Shown: positions 47,441 to 60,800 of the stretch, in pieces | Position numbering within the stretch: the stretch's first letter is position 1 | Layout: each line of letters opens with the position of its first letter | From: Calliopsis andreniformis | Lineage: Eukaryota > Arthropoda > Insecta > Hymenoptera > Andrenidae | Direction: 5' to 3' | NCBI RefSeq assembly: GCF_051401765.1 | Contig: NC_135064.1 | Span: forward strand, 22,170,001 to 22,234,000 | DNA: 64,000 nt | Position numbers and translations under genes: made by a program | The notes under the pieces: generated by a model | The model's database searches: none | The model's input: the letters and a program-made list of their open reading frames with translations, nothing else | What the model was told of the DNA's origin: nothing

Positions 47441-50400
47441 CTGCCTTCTGGCTTATTAGAATTTAACTTCGACTAATTATGTACGAGAATATTTTTTTCA
47501 CAGTTTTGCTGGATATTTGGGCTGCGTTAGGTAAATGTTAAATTTAGTGTGACATGGCGCTGCTTTGTACTATAGGAAAAGAGAATGTGATAAAACTCCT
47601 GGAAAGGTGATGAAAAGAAGGTTGAGTTCAGAAGAGGGTCACCTGGTCTTGCATACACCTGCAAAGCTAATCTATAGAATAGCAAAGGCTGCCCTTGATC
47701 AGAGGACATCTGATCAAAATATTTACAGCATCTGCGTAGGGGCAATCGATAGCTAAAGAGAAATTTGGAACTAGGAAATACTCAAATAGTACCCTTAAGT
47801 ATTGTTAATAGACCCTTGAATTAAACCTCGTCTCAATATTTCTTAGTTATACTCCTTCAAATTCTCTAAATTATTAAAAAATGGATTTTCATATTTCATC
47901 CTTCTACCCTCAAAACTCAATAACAAAGAAGGTTCATTCGCACTGATTATCAAAACGGACATTTTTCATCGAACATTCATGCAGCGTAAAGATGACATGG
48001 TGTACAAGATATCCAGCGTGCAAGGACCGAAAGAAAGTAGATGTACGGAAAGGGAGCATTATTAGGTTGACGAGAAAAGAATCCGCGAATGACTTCTTAC
48101 ATCCTGAGTTATTTACATGCTAATTATAAGAGTGTGTATTTGTAATGCACAAACGTCAGTTTCGTAGCGAACCAAGGGACTTAAAATTTCAGCCATGCGT
48201 GTCATTGAGACTGGAAGGCAAACAGTAAATACTATACATTTTCCATCAGGTAGAAACATGCAAAGCGACGTGCAACTCAGCGGCGGTAACCACGGCTCAC
48301 CAAAATGTAAACTTCGAAATCCGAAGTTTGACAGTCACAACCGAGATGGTGTGTTTACCGTTGACACTCCGACGAAATTTCAATTAGACACAGACAACTA
48401 GCCTGCATAGTTCCACTGCATATAGTGTCTGACACTTCCATAGAATGGACGTGACTTTATTTAAAAATGGAATCTAATTCTAACTTTACTTTGCGAAATG
48501 TCTGGAGCAGAGCTAGGTACGCGCTGTGGCCACGCGTTTCCTCTAGGTGGATAAATAAATTGGTGTTTCACATAAAGCAGAATTTCCCTGACAAATGATA
48601 ATTCACAAATATAGAAATCGATGCTTTAGATCAGAATAGCTTGAAATAAATAAACCACCGTTTTGTTATTTCGTACTTATTTCTTTTATCTGCAGCGGCT
48701 GAGATATTTAATGATACGCTGAGCAGAACTGGCAGCGCTCGAAATTGTTACGCGGAAACATTTAATTGCATTTGTTTGCCATAATTGGATCAATCGAACG
48801 TCAGACAAATCTTACGCTAACGATAAACTCTCAAGTCCATAGTTACGGTTCCTCGGGGATCGCCCGACGATTTTTCTTTTTTTCCCTTCGCAGAAAGCTA
48901 CGGAATTAAACGGGAAACTGCCTTTACTAGGAACATTTATCTTTCGACGAATCGTCATTGCGAGATTCATGCCCGACACGTCGACAGATATTGGACACCG
49001 TCTTCTTTAATCTTCTTCATCACATTTATCAACTTTCCGTGACCATCCACGCCAACTTCGTTACTAATTTTTGTAATAGGACATTGACGTTAATTGACTC
49101 CCAGTTTTATCAGAAATTTATGTTCTAATAAATAAAAGAAAGAAGATTATTGCGACACGATACTAATTGTAACTGAAGATGAAGAATGTTTATTCTATTT
49201 AACAAATAATTTAATATCTAAAAGGCATAGCTCGAATCAATAACTTTCCTGCATTTTAAGGTAAGGTAACTTCTTGCTTTTCCACCTGATCAATCTTTTA
49301 AAATACTTTTCTATTCATGCTCCAGTAAAGTTTCGTTGTAAATATGTCAGGCTCTTAAGTAATGAACTGTCTCTTTGTGACACAAACAATTTACTTAAAA
49401 GCACAGTGTCCAAGGAGGTAATAATAAAATCAGTTTCACGAATAATCCATTGCTTTGCAGCTCCAAAATTTCTTTTACCACTTCCGTTGTTATCTTTCAG
49501 GCTGCTGTACTCGTGCATCACCATAAATCGAAGGTCCGCCCACATCTCTCGAAGGCAGCCCATCTTTGTCAGTGGTGTCGATGATAAAACCCACGCGTAA
49601 CAGGGTCAAGCTCTAAATATATCCGAAACTACTGCATCTGCGAATCCTCTGTATACGTTTGCTTGTTATGGTCTACTCGAAAACCAAGGAAGGTATTTTG
49701 CCACTTCTTCCAAGGGAGGGATCAGGATTACTGTCTCGCGGTACTTGTTTGCAGCATTCCCTCAGTTTTCCTTGTTAAAAGAAATTGTTACGAGGCTTTA
49801 GAAAGCGTCTTGTCATCGTTTACTGCCATCGTAAGTTCTTAAGAGAGAAAACTACTTCCCCGAGCATTGTTTAAAGCCTTCTTCACCTTTTGGCTCGAAG
49901 AAACGGATCACTGGCAGTAAAAGAATCCTTGCCTCTCGATTCTAAGAATTTTCAGTATTTTATGGGAAGTCGATATTTCATTTTATTAGATGAAAAAGAA
50001 TTAATGTTCTTGCGACTGTAATTAAAACTTATATCTCTTGAAACGAATGACGTGAGAGTATTTCACGCAGTTAAAATGCGTGCGAGGTGTAAGAACTGTT
50101 CTTAAAAAACTATCTCTGGGGAAAGTTACTCGAACTGGAGGCAGAGCTTAGTAATTGCGCGTAGATTAAAAGTTTTGCACGAAAGCGGTCTCGTGGAAAT
50201 AAAAGGCTTACTACTGCATCAATTTGCTGAGCGACGGGAAGAACAGCGCGGGAGAAAAATGTTCTACCCTTGCAGGATTATAAATCCATGACAGCAATTT
50301 CTTGTCGTGGCGAACAAGAACGGGTGAACGTTCCACCGACTTTCCTCTTTTGTTTGCAGGCTATTGTAGTTCAGCGGGATCTAATTACTTACTTTCTTGC

Positions 50401-51834
50401 GCGTTTAACTTCTTCTTAGTCTACGTGCTGCACGATTCGTTACGTACAAATAGCTCATTTGAGTTTGGCTCAACATGATCACAGGTATGAAGTTACTATC
50501 ATTTAGGGACGTACTAACTTTGAACTGGTTCCTGTAATTTTCAAACACCGTGTGACAATCCAGTCGCTAATTACAATATAACGATGCTCTGAAATTCCAA
50601 GAGATGGATTTATCGTATAAATGTAAACACAAGAGTCTTAGATATTTTGAAATTTAAAAATTCAAAAATTCCAAAATTCCAAAATTTGAATATTTGAATA
50701 TTTGAATATTTGAATATTTGAATATTTGGAAATTTTACATTACGATTTTAGAACAGAAGAGGTGAATAAAATACTAACAGAAAGAGAAAAATACAACTTT
50801 TTTAACACAAACAAGTATTTCCCTGACAGCTAATCCCTATTTGCTCAATTTAATACACTTTAGGAAGATTCTTACACTCCAACAGGATTTCGTAAAATGG
50901 CGATAACATAATCGAAATACTTCTAAGCAACATCAAGGGGAGAAGGAATCACCAAAGTATTTATTTCTACTAAAGCAAGTAAAATTCTCTTGAAATATTG
51001 GAAGCACTGCAACCAACATTAAAAACTAAAAAATTCTTGAAATTCAAAGTTAAAGTTACGACACTTCCCTAGGAATTGCAACTTATTTGCACGTGCAAAG
51101 CATTTCCAGTTCGTTAATCAATTTCCATAAAACAGTTTAAACAGAATGCACATCATACAGTGAAATTGATGGAAAGCCTTTATCCGTAGGGAGTCAACAC
51201 GCGTTTAACTCACGGGCAAATAGACCCAGAGGGTTGATGAGCGAGAATCTCTTTAATTTCAGATGTAAATATTTAATCAACGTCTTGCCAAGTCGACGGC
51301 ATAAAAATAAATTGCGCCCACTGGTATTTATAAACATTCAAAGAAATGTTGCGCATCGTTCACGCAGCGACTGCCTCGCTCTTAAAATACGCAGTTAGTC
51401 CGTTTGAATTGTCAGTTGTTTATCATACAACTGTCGATGTTACAATTGATAATATAAACTGTCTGAAACAGTGAAATACTCGTAGTACATTTTCCATTAT
51501 TATTTCCTGAAAACTTGCGATCCATCAATCCTTATATTAAACAAAGTCGGAATTAAAAGTCAGTCTGATATATGCAAGCCTTTTCCACGTGATACGTATT
51601 GTCAAACAATTTCTGCTACGTTCGTCCTTTGAAATTGTAAAAACGTATATTGTTATTCGATTTATTTCAATTCCTTGAATTTTTAACCGGGCCCTCGTCT
51701 TTCCACTTTGAACCTCTCAAATTTGAATAGAAAGTTAGGTCAGAGAAATGTGGGTCAACTTGGGTCAAAGGTAAACCCGTTTCAAGACCTTTTGAACGCC
51801 ATAAACGCTACAAATGTAATAGGAGAATGCGCAT
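47441..51834. other. gene-poor interval
   Basis: No exon supported. Frames at 48195-48401 and 49274-49600 have no splice context. Moderately GC-rich stretches occur at 48,840-49,060 and 50,200-50,420. Confidence 0.35.
50685..50724. repeat. 8-bp tandem repeat, five units
   Basis: Five perfect copies of TTTGAATA. Upstream from about 50651, looser AAATTC and TTCCAAAA repeats form one low-complexity block to about 50735. Confidence 0.95.
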
Positions 51835-52200
51835 ATGCAAGTGATCCCAGTCGGTGATTCACTTCTACTGCCTTTCGAACCCGATGCAAAAGCATCGAAT
51901 GGCAAACCTTTGGAGCGAGCAAGCGAGGATGACCGAGCACGAGTCACCGCAATGCTTCCTAGCGTTATGCAACTTCAATTAAATAACCCAGGACGCCGCA
52001 GACGTCGAGGGCGTCTGCGAAGACGTCCCCCCCGAGTACACTCGGTTCCACCATTCCTTAGGTCGACGTTCTCGAGGGTTCGCAGCGTATCTCGTTGGAA
52101 GTCAGTATTCGAACCATATGGATGGCCACTCGAGGCGAACAAAGGAGAAAGGAAACTTTACGATACTTGGAGGAGCTGGAAGACGTCGAGCATCCTATAA
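51835..52200 (+). CDS. doubtful 121-codon ORF in a GC-rich patch
   Basis: An ATG-initiated frame begins MQVIPVGDSLLLPFEPDAK, continues through an acidic stretch (ERASEDDRARV), then has an Arg-rich run (about residues 53-66) and a Trp/Tyr-containing tail. The Arg-rich run coincides with a DNA inverted repeat, GCAGACG/CGTCTGC, and repeated GACGTC words, which suggests noncoding structure. No clear promoter, acceptor or polyadenylation signal was found. No family is recognised. It may be a chance frame in one of this window's GC islands. Confidence 0.15.
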   Translation: MQVIPVGDSLLLPFEPDAKASNGKPLERASEDDRARVTAMLPSVMQLQLNNPGRRRRRGRLRRRPPRVHSVPPFLRSTFSRVRSVSRWKSVFEPYGWPLEANKGERKLYDTWRSWKTSSIL

Positions 52201-55039
52201 ATCTATATCCGAGTAGCTATATCGAAGTCCTAACTATCGATGGTGGAGCAGAGCTTTTTGCCTGTTATATAAAGTACAGACTTTTGCTTCTAATTTGTTA
52301 AGCTAGAGTTTGATGTTCCACTGGCAGCACTTTCTGGAATGTCATATGGCTGTTGATGGAAATTTGGTGAGTTTGGTGACTATCATATAAGCGTAGATGA
52401 GAAGATCAACATTACAGAAACCTTTCAACCCCTCACCATATTAATATCACCTGCTACTGACATAATAATCATCAAAACTGAGGACATACTTCGCACCCTC
52501 GGAAAGGCAGCGTATAATGGCCTTTCAAAGAACAAGGGAACACACTTTTTCAGGTAAATCTATCCTAGGATATTCCAGGTAGAAACGAGGAGGGATCCCA
52601 AAGGATGCTGGCTGAAGCACAGCGCAATGGGGGCCAGGAGAGTCCTTCTACCGTAACATTCTGCGAACTCTAAATCATTCTGGTCGCATTGGACTCGAGT
52701 TTCTAAGCTTACTATTGCTGCAGGTGAAATTGCTTAAATGAACAATTTTGTAACACTAAATTCAATGCAATTGTGTCGTATATTACGAAAGTGCTGAAAC
52801 TTGGTTACCAAAGAACGTTATGATACAGAGAGATAAGAACTTGGTGAACAATCAAAATGAATTAAACTAATATGCCAGCACTGTTTGCTTGAGGAACACT
52901 GGAACTGCGTCCTGCAGATACAATCGAAAGTGACAACAGCCATTCACTTCTGATGAAAATCAATATTGACTGTAGTGGTTCCATTCATGTAACTCATCTC
53001 CATACTGTCTTCATCGATATCAAAATTACGATTATTGAATTGAATGGAACAATAGGAATCTATCATCTTGTCAAGAGAGGTATACTTAAACTCATTATAA
53101 AATTATTCAAGAAGAATCGTTCTAAAAAGTAAGTTCAATTTCTAGGTTTATTATAAATTGCAAATATAAAAGTATTTCCACAGTAAAGGTACTTGATATT
53201 TTCATTGCTTTATCACAAAAAGTACTTCATTGTTTCCATTTTATTTTTCACGATTCAGAAAAGGAAAACTCACAAAACTTCTAACAAGTATCGTTTTTAC
53301 AGAATACGATCGTCTGGATAAACTTCAAATCGGGATCTAACAATGTAGAGCAGAAAGAAGACACGCGCAGGAATACTATGGAACAAATAGACAACCTTCG
53401 ACCACGAAAGGAAGTCAATTTGTCGGGTACAAGGCGATTACTAGCTGGTTCCTCTCGCTGGCTAGCGCTTCACGGCTACTTCATTCCGAGCAACAAAGGT
53501 TCGACAATTAATTCTGCCATGGAAGAGCTGGGTCAAAGGCTATCAGGCTATTACCCAACTTAATGTTCACGTAGTTTATCGGTGAAATCCACCTGGCGAC
53601 AATAAAGGATATCAACGTTGCTAGTGTCCTCTGTCATCGAACAATTTCCGTATGGAGCTGGGAAACTTTGTCCACTGTATATTCGATTTCAGTTTCATAT
53701 TTCGGATACCAATATTGTAATTGAACACCTTTATGTAGCACAATATAGTTGTTTCGCGGTTATGCAAATGGAGTGCAAGGGGTATCGTGAGGATTGAAAG
53801 ATAATTGAAGTTAAGGTAATGCTTCTTGGAAGTGCAAAAGTTGGAACTATCCTCTGAGTGGCTTCTTTAAAAATAATTCAAATATAAGAAGAGAAGAAGT
53901 TTAGCAGTACATAGGTGCAGGTTGAAGTTCGCGTTCAGATAAAATTCACCTAGATTCTACTGCCCTCCCACAAAGACACTTTTCTTTGGAGCTAAAGCAT
54001 TATAGAGAGAAAAGTGGATTTCGCGAGGTGGACCTGTATTTAATGGGGACTTTCCTCTGTCTCTGTGTATGTATCATGAAATCCTGAGTTGAGTAATTTT
54101 ATGTCTATTTATTATTTCAAAGAGTGGATTCAGTCTAATTATAAATTAAGAAAGAATCGTGTAATAAAAAGAAATTAGCAGATCTGAGAAATAAAATATC
54201 TTTTCGTCCTGTTAAATGAACGAAATAAAAACGTGCAATAATAAAAATGAAACTATTAAACTGTAAGCCAATGTCATAGCTATTTTTTTTCCTTTTTACT
54301 ATAGAACACTTTTGTTTATAAACACCTCTGATTTGTGTACTCTAATCTTTATTTTCATACATCACTCCTTTATAACTATAGCCAAGTTCTACCGTCAACA
54401 CTATTCTGTCCAAGTTAGTTGCAACCAGAAACATCTACCGTCAGATGTCCACAGCTGCGAATAATCTGTTCTCCAAACGACACTCCTGTGTTGTGCTTCT
54501 GAACTATGATAGAAATGAAAGAACATTGTGAAGCTGGATAGAATACTGACAAATGATAACACGAATAAAAATTCGTGAGTATCCCTCACAAAAAAGACTC
54601 TAATACCATTAAAGAAGCAATTACAAAGTTGCTCAAATTACTAATCACAACCTTGCGCACCTTACTGAAGCAAATAAAGGAAACCCATTACAAATGCGCT
54701 TGGTGCATAATAAACTTAAAACATGAAAAGCATTATGGCTCACTTAAAATCACTCAGAAGTAAATTCATTGATTTAGCAATTCCTATAAGAATAACTCCT
54801 CTCTAAATAGTTCTTCTAAGAATAATTCTCCTAAGAACTACGAAATTAGAAAGAAAATAGAATAAAGGATTGAAGTAATAAAGAAATAAAGTTCTTCCGC
54901 GTTGAGACGCCTCAAAGTAGGAGTGAATCAAATCAACCGACTCCTCTCGAATCAGCATATTCTTCCAAGAAATGATCGCTGAAGCGATTTGGGCTGCGAA
55001 TTAGCGTGACTGTTTCAAGCCATTTAACCCTCCTCCTCG
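52201..55039. other. gene-poor interval
   Basis: No supported exon. A 61-codon frame at 53378-53563 reads fairly well (LSGTRRLLAGSSRWLALHGY) but has no splice signals. AATAATTCTCC-type near-repeats are at 54780-54840. Otherwise AT-rich. Confidence 0.3.
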
Positions 55040-55520
55040 ACTGCACCCTCCCAAGAGACCCGTGACTGTCGCCCGAGGTTTCGACCTATTTAACAGACTT
55101 CTGGCTGTTAGATGTCACTCGGCCCAGCGTTCATCTACGATTCGCGAACTCTGCCCTTTGATAGCTCGTATCTCTGCGTTCGTACCGCAGACTTCGCTGC
55201 AATGCCGCGTAGACGCGCCCCCGCGTTCGATTCCGCGCCCCAGTTTACTCAGCGCTTGGTTCAGCTTGGCTCGTGCAAGCTCACGCGCACGCAATATGCC
55301 CGCCTTGTCGTGGCCCCTTACGCTAATGCAATCGCCTGCATATCGGTTGTAATAGCGCCTCGACTACCGATGGCGACACGAACAGGGCAGGCGAAATTAA
55401 GGGGGCGTATTGAAGTAAACTGGTTCCTTTGTTTCGCGAAATATGTCGGGACGACTGAGCAAAGACTATCAACTTCAACTGCTTTTTCAGCTGTTCAAGC
55501 AGGGTTGAAGCTTTGAGGAA
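55040..55520. other. GC-rich island with an open plus-strand frame
   Basis: CpG-rich. A plus-strand ATG at 55112 opens 134 codons to TGA at 55516 (starting MSLGPAFIYDSRTLPFD). A second plus frame (55062-55352) is open over much of the same DNA, which argues for low stop density rather than coding. No polyadenylation signal or splice site was tied to it. Confidence 0.3.
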
Positions 55521-57169
55521 ATTTTCTTGCGCACTGGAAATTAGTGGAAGATACTTTATTGAAAGATATACACCCCTGTTCAAATGTACTAGGGTACCTG
55601 CTATCTTCAAAGACAGATATAAAGACACGTATAAAGAAGACATCGAGGTTTCTAGGTTTTTACGAATTGTAAGTGAATTATAGATTGTTAATGTTGCTGT
55701 ATAACTATCTTAGACAGGGCACGTTTTAGAAAATTGAAACTAAATTCGTTTAGAAAGCTGTTTGAGCTGAGTAATTAACGATAAAACAAAGCAGATTCTA
55801 ATTAATTTAAATATGGAGTTGTTCAAGGTCCCAGAAGTTTTTCGAGATTTAATTAATTGAATTCCACTGTGGAAACTTCGCGGAGAAGCGTTTAAACGAC
55901 ACTTGTGCTAGTAACTCAATACTTAACTAAGACTGAAACTCGTCGAGCAAAGAATATGAAATTTATACGCAGAAGACTTCTAAAGTTTATCCAGAGATCT
56001 TCCTAATTACGAAATGCGAGAAGTTGAGATCGTTAAAAAGGCTGAATGAGCGAAAACATAGAGAGAACGAATATGCTTAGTTTCAATGAAAGCTGCGTAG
56101 ACACCTACGGTGACATTATCTGGAAATGTATAGTAATAATGCACAGCACAAGCAATGTCGATGCTTTGGCCTATTGACTTTTCTTTCAGAGCAGAGTTCA
56201 ATGGCTGCTTAACGTGGAATAGCCGACTAATTAAACACTTCTTGTACATATGTAGTCCTTTGTATTCAAAGCATACGGTAGAATGAGCTTCTCTCAATTT
56301 GCATATTCAACAGCATCAAAAGGGAAATTTGAAAAGTTCGAATTTTCTGTGACTGCAAACATCCCCAAATTATTTAATACCTATCTATGAAACAAATGCC
56401 AAATTGTTTTCCTTCTCTAATTATACCTAATAAGAAAAACTATATAAATGGTACAGCATCAACCTTAATTTTGAAATTATAGAATAGATTAGACTTAAGA
56501 ATAGAAACACAAAAACGAGGTCATTGATATAAAAATCGTGAACATAAGATAAATAATTTCACTGGGCAATTAGCGTTCCCAATTCGAAATGGTATTTGAA
56601 ATAACGTTAACTAATAATGGCAATTATTTAATAACAATTATTAATATTATAATTAATTAATTAATAACAATTAATTAAGAATTAACTAATAATGGAATTA
56701 ACAAACAGCTTCCTCATTTTTATACAGTTCCCTGTTTATCGTTTCCAGTAACACAACACTCATCTCCCTATAGGTAGATACGTACACAACAGGGAAGAGA
56801 AAACAAATTAATTTCGCAAGTATTTAACCTGGAGGAAGTGTTGCAATATAATCATGACTTTAATTAGACTGCAACAATATCATCCCTTCGCAAAAAGGAT
56901 TGCATCGACGTTACCACCAATTACCCTGCAATGAAATTTTTCAGAGAAGCTTAATTACGCGAGACTCCTTTTAAGCAAACTATCTCCTTAATTATATTTC
57001 TTTTCACTGTTTCAAATATTAAATACATTAAAAAAACACAAGCAGAGACATCATAAAAGAAGAATAAAAAATCAATATCCAAAGAAAACAACAGCAACTA
57101 AACATCTTATTACTATAGAATGTACAAAAATCGAGTAGAATCTTTTTCACTGAAACTTTCTCAAGGGTC
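55521..57169. other. AT-rich interval with a low-complexity palindromic tract
   Basis: 56600-56710 is built from TAATTAAT, ATAACAATTA and two copies of TTAACTAATAATGG about 75 bp apart. No exon is seen. Confidence 0.35.
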
Positions 57170-57890
57170 ACGTTTTCGCCACACGTACGACAACTAATGA
57201 AAGATCCCGCGCGGGAAGGCCCGAAATACACGAAACACCGCGTCTAACGTTGTTACTTTTACGGTGACAAGAACCTGCTCCTACAGTATCCTATTTTCCC
57301 AGGAACAGCGCGAATAAGAAGTTTCAAGGCGAGGCGGTTTCGTCAGGAAACAGCTGGAGATTTACGAGGCCGCTGTGGGAGCTCCCCGCAGCGATTTAGC
57401 GTCTGGATAAGTCGAAAAGAATGAGTCGCGGTGGAAAGTTGGTGGCGACGGTGAACGAACCCCAGGAAAGTCGTACGAATCTGGTGTTTTCCATGCCGCA
57501 ATGCAGGGGGCCCAGTCGTTAACTCGACCGTTCAACATCGACTCAGGACATTCGCCCCTACACGCAACATCCAAGTCCTCGCGTGTACGAGAATTCGCAT
57601 GACGATTATCGTGGACGTTTTGGGGCCGCGAGAAATCGTTCCAAAACGCTGGAACGTCATTGGTCGCTATAGGAACGACAAACGTCTGGCTGGTAGCCCA
57701 TTAGTTCCGGGTTGCCGCGCAGAAGAAGCGGAATTTGTCGGTCCCGTGTTGACGCAACTAATAGGAAGGGTGGGCGAGAAAGGGAGGCTGGACTGTTGCG
57801 CCGAAACTGCGAGGAGGAAATGGTCGTCTTGGGGCCAAATTGTTTTTGTGGGCTCCGGATTACAAATTGAAGAGGTTCTAGTTGGGTAGC
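57170..57890. other. GC-rich island
   Basis: About 700 bp, CpG-rich. A minus-strand frame (57574-57362) reads plausibly (WKTPDSYDFPGV, then RSPSPPTFHRDSFFSTYPDA) and ends in TAA, but there is no acceptor or polyadenylation signal. Plus- and minus-strand frames overlap at 57599-57914. Most likely a regulatory island or an untranslated first exon. Confidence 0.3.
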
Positions 57891-60800
57891 GTAACTACTA
57901 GGGTAAAAATTCAATAGGAATTTGTTGGGTGAAGAGAAGAAGAAGAAAATTTGTTGGATGTAGGAAAAATGTTTAAGCTAGCTAACTGGGGCTAAATATG
58001 ATTTTTAAGACTTTAACATTGTAGAAATGTAGAACTTGTGGTAATGGGAAATGACCTGTAGTTTATAGATCTTGGGAATGATTTTAATGTAAATTTTGGC
58101 GACTAACTTGTGTTTTATTGCACTTTGTTCCTTATATGTGGCACAAAGTTTTGATGCAGACATTTACGTGTTACGACAGTGTTTATGCAATAGCATTGAG
58201 ACACGATCAGTCGTGCAGTATTGCGGGATATCCTTCTTAAACTTCACTGTATGCGATTCAAGTGGTAGGTACTGCGACAGAAACGTGATATTGCTGCTTG
58301 CATTTACGACTCATAAAATACTGACTCGATAGGGGCACCCAAACTCGGGGAATACTAACCGATACGAGAATATATTGTAAAAACAAATGCAGAGACCGAG
58401 CGAACATTCGTGGATCAACTTTATCGTGAGATAAATCTACTTGTGTAAATGGGTACACAATTTGTGTATTACGTAGACCTACACATGTAATTTCTGTATC
58501 ACGTAGACCTCCTGATAATGATGTGCGAAATGTTTCTACTTTAGAAACGGAGTAACAGGGTTAAATACCAAGTTCCATCTGAGTGATTGCATAATTTCTT
58601 TTCTCAATTTCTGCAGCTACCAGTAGGTTCCAGTCTTAATAAATTCACGTATGTTCTTCAAAGTTCATTATTAATTTTTTCAGAAACTGTAATTGTCTGA
58701 CAAAATTTATTTCATACAAAAATAAAAATGATTTCTATTCCTTTTTTTGTACAGCATCTAATACTACTGAGTGCTCTGCATAAGAAAAAAATAAGTTAAA
58801 GTCGATAAAGCGTACTTCTTCTGATAAAAGAAATAAGTTCGATCACGAAACGAGCTCTCATTTCATTACTATACCAATCTACTAATGTTCATAAAGATAC
58901 CATTATCAAGGCGTCCATAAAAGAAACTTGTCATCGATTCCTTATCGAAATAAGAAACTTCAATGTTTAAGATATTTGCATTGTTAAAAAAAATCTAATG
59001 ATCAATGCTGACCTCGGGTAGCTAAAATTCATTTCAAATTTTTCTAAAGAGATCTCCAAAGCCTAAGAGCCACGTGCAACTCGCAAGCCACAGTTTGGCT
59101 ATCATTAATATATAATTATCTATAATTTTACATATTTAAATTAATATGAAAGAAAATTCTTTATTGCACGGAATATTTAGTTCTCAAAGATTTAAACAAT
59201 AGTATATTGTAACCCAGCGAGTATAATGTAAATGTTCAATGATAAGAGTCATAGTATGGCTGAAGCGTCTGACCAAGAACGAGACCAACTACTTATGGGA
59301 CCTCTCCTAAAGATGAGGTTACTCCAGCATACCACTACCACCCTTGTCATTATCCTCAGCTTCCATTAGTTCCTACTCTCTATACCATCTGACTGAAATA
59401 CAATTAAAATTGATATATCTTAGCTCGATTTATAATCTATTAATACACAATAATTCCATTATCCAAAAGTAGAATATTTTAATCATAATTCATTATACAT
59501 GCTTGACATTTTTCTATCTTCAGGAACTATACCAGTCCTTAAAATTCAAAGCAGATAAAAACAAGACAAGTTTTAATAATGAAGTTGCATAGTTTTTATA
59601 TCTTCAAATAGGAATAATTCTATATAAAATTATTATTCTGTCAATCTTTCATTATTTTCTTTTCTTGAAGAATAATATTTTTCACGATAATTTCATCCTA
59701 AAATACACAAGAACATTCCTAGTCGCCCAACACTTCCAAAATCACCAATATTCATGAAACATTAAACAAAAACAGCATGCACGAAGTATTTTAAGCCTTT
59801 CACGTGCAAACAATCCAAAAGAAAGTTTTTGTTACTGAAGTCCATTGTTCCATGAATATATCACACTGCTCTCTTCTCGAACGCTCAGCAGACGTTCTGA
59901 AATTCTTACAGACCAGAGTTCCAGCACATATTAAATCAAATTACTTCAAGCTTAATCGGTGAAAGACTCGGCGCTGTCTGCCTTTCAGAAAAAGTTTCAA
60001 GAACAACGGCTTCAAGTTCCAAGGAAAACCCAAGCCAGGAAAAAGCAACGCTGCCGTGATGAACTTCAGCGCGAAAGGGTTAAAGGAAAGTTTCGCTAGA
60101 ACAGATAACTCTACTAGTTTCGAATTGTACTCCGCATGCGTCCGTGCAACGTTAATTCAGGATACACCAACTTACACTCAAGACATTTCGTGCAACAAGT
60201 ATATAACACACTGTTCTTTTTTAACGTGGCTGTGCACAATACCTGCCGATCGTTTCGCACTTAACACTTTGTACGTTTCGCTTTTTTTTTTCAATAGATC
60301 GCCGAATTTATGAATATCCTGGAGAGTCGCCTCGGTGTTTTGCGAGATTCGTCAAAGTTTCGATGCTTCCAAGAATAAAAGCTCGGAAATATTGTTGAAG
60401 AATAAACTCGAAATTTATAAAGGTTTCAAAAATACTCTGTCTTCTTTTCTTTCTTTCTTGATTCTTTCTCTTCTTCCTTCAACGCTTCTACGTTAATTGA
60501 CTGATTTCTCCACTACAGAATGGCCCCATGGATAGCGGATAAGTAAAGTTGATATAAATTGAGGTATGCTCCAATAAAAACTATGAATTCTTTTCTTCTT
60601 TATTTTTTTTTTTTTCAAGGGTTGTGTCCTCTTCTTGTTGGTCCACGCGTTGTACCTTCAGTGGTCGATCCTTATCATGCAGATTGACTATGGACGAATA
60701 TTCTTCTTAGCTTAAGTACTCCCATTTGGATTTATTCGTGCTGGTTTCAGTGTTGGCCCGTGACTGTAACGAAGATCGCGTTCCCCGATGAAGTCGATTC

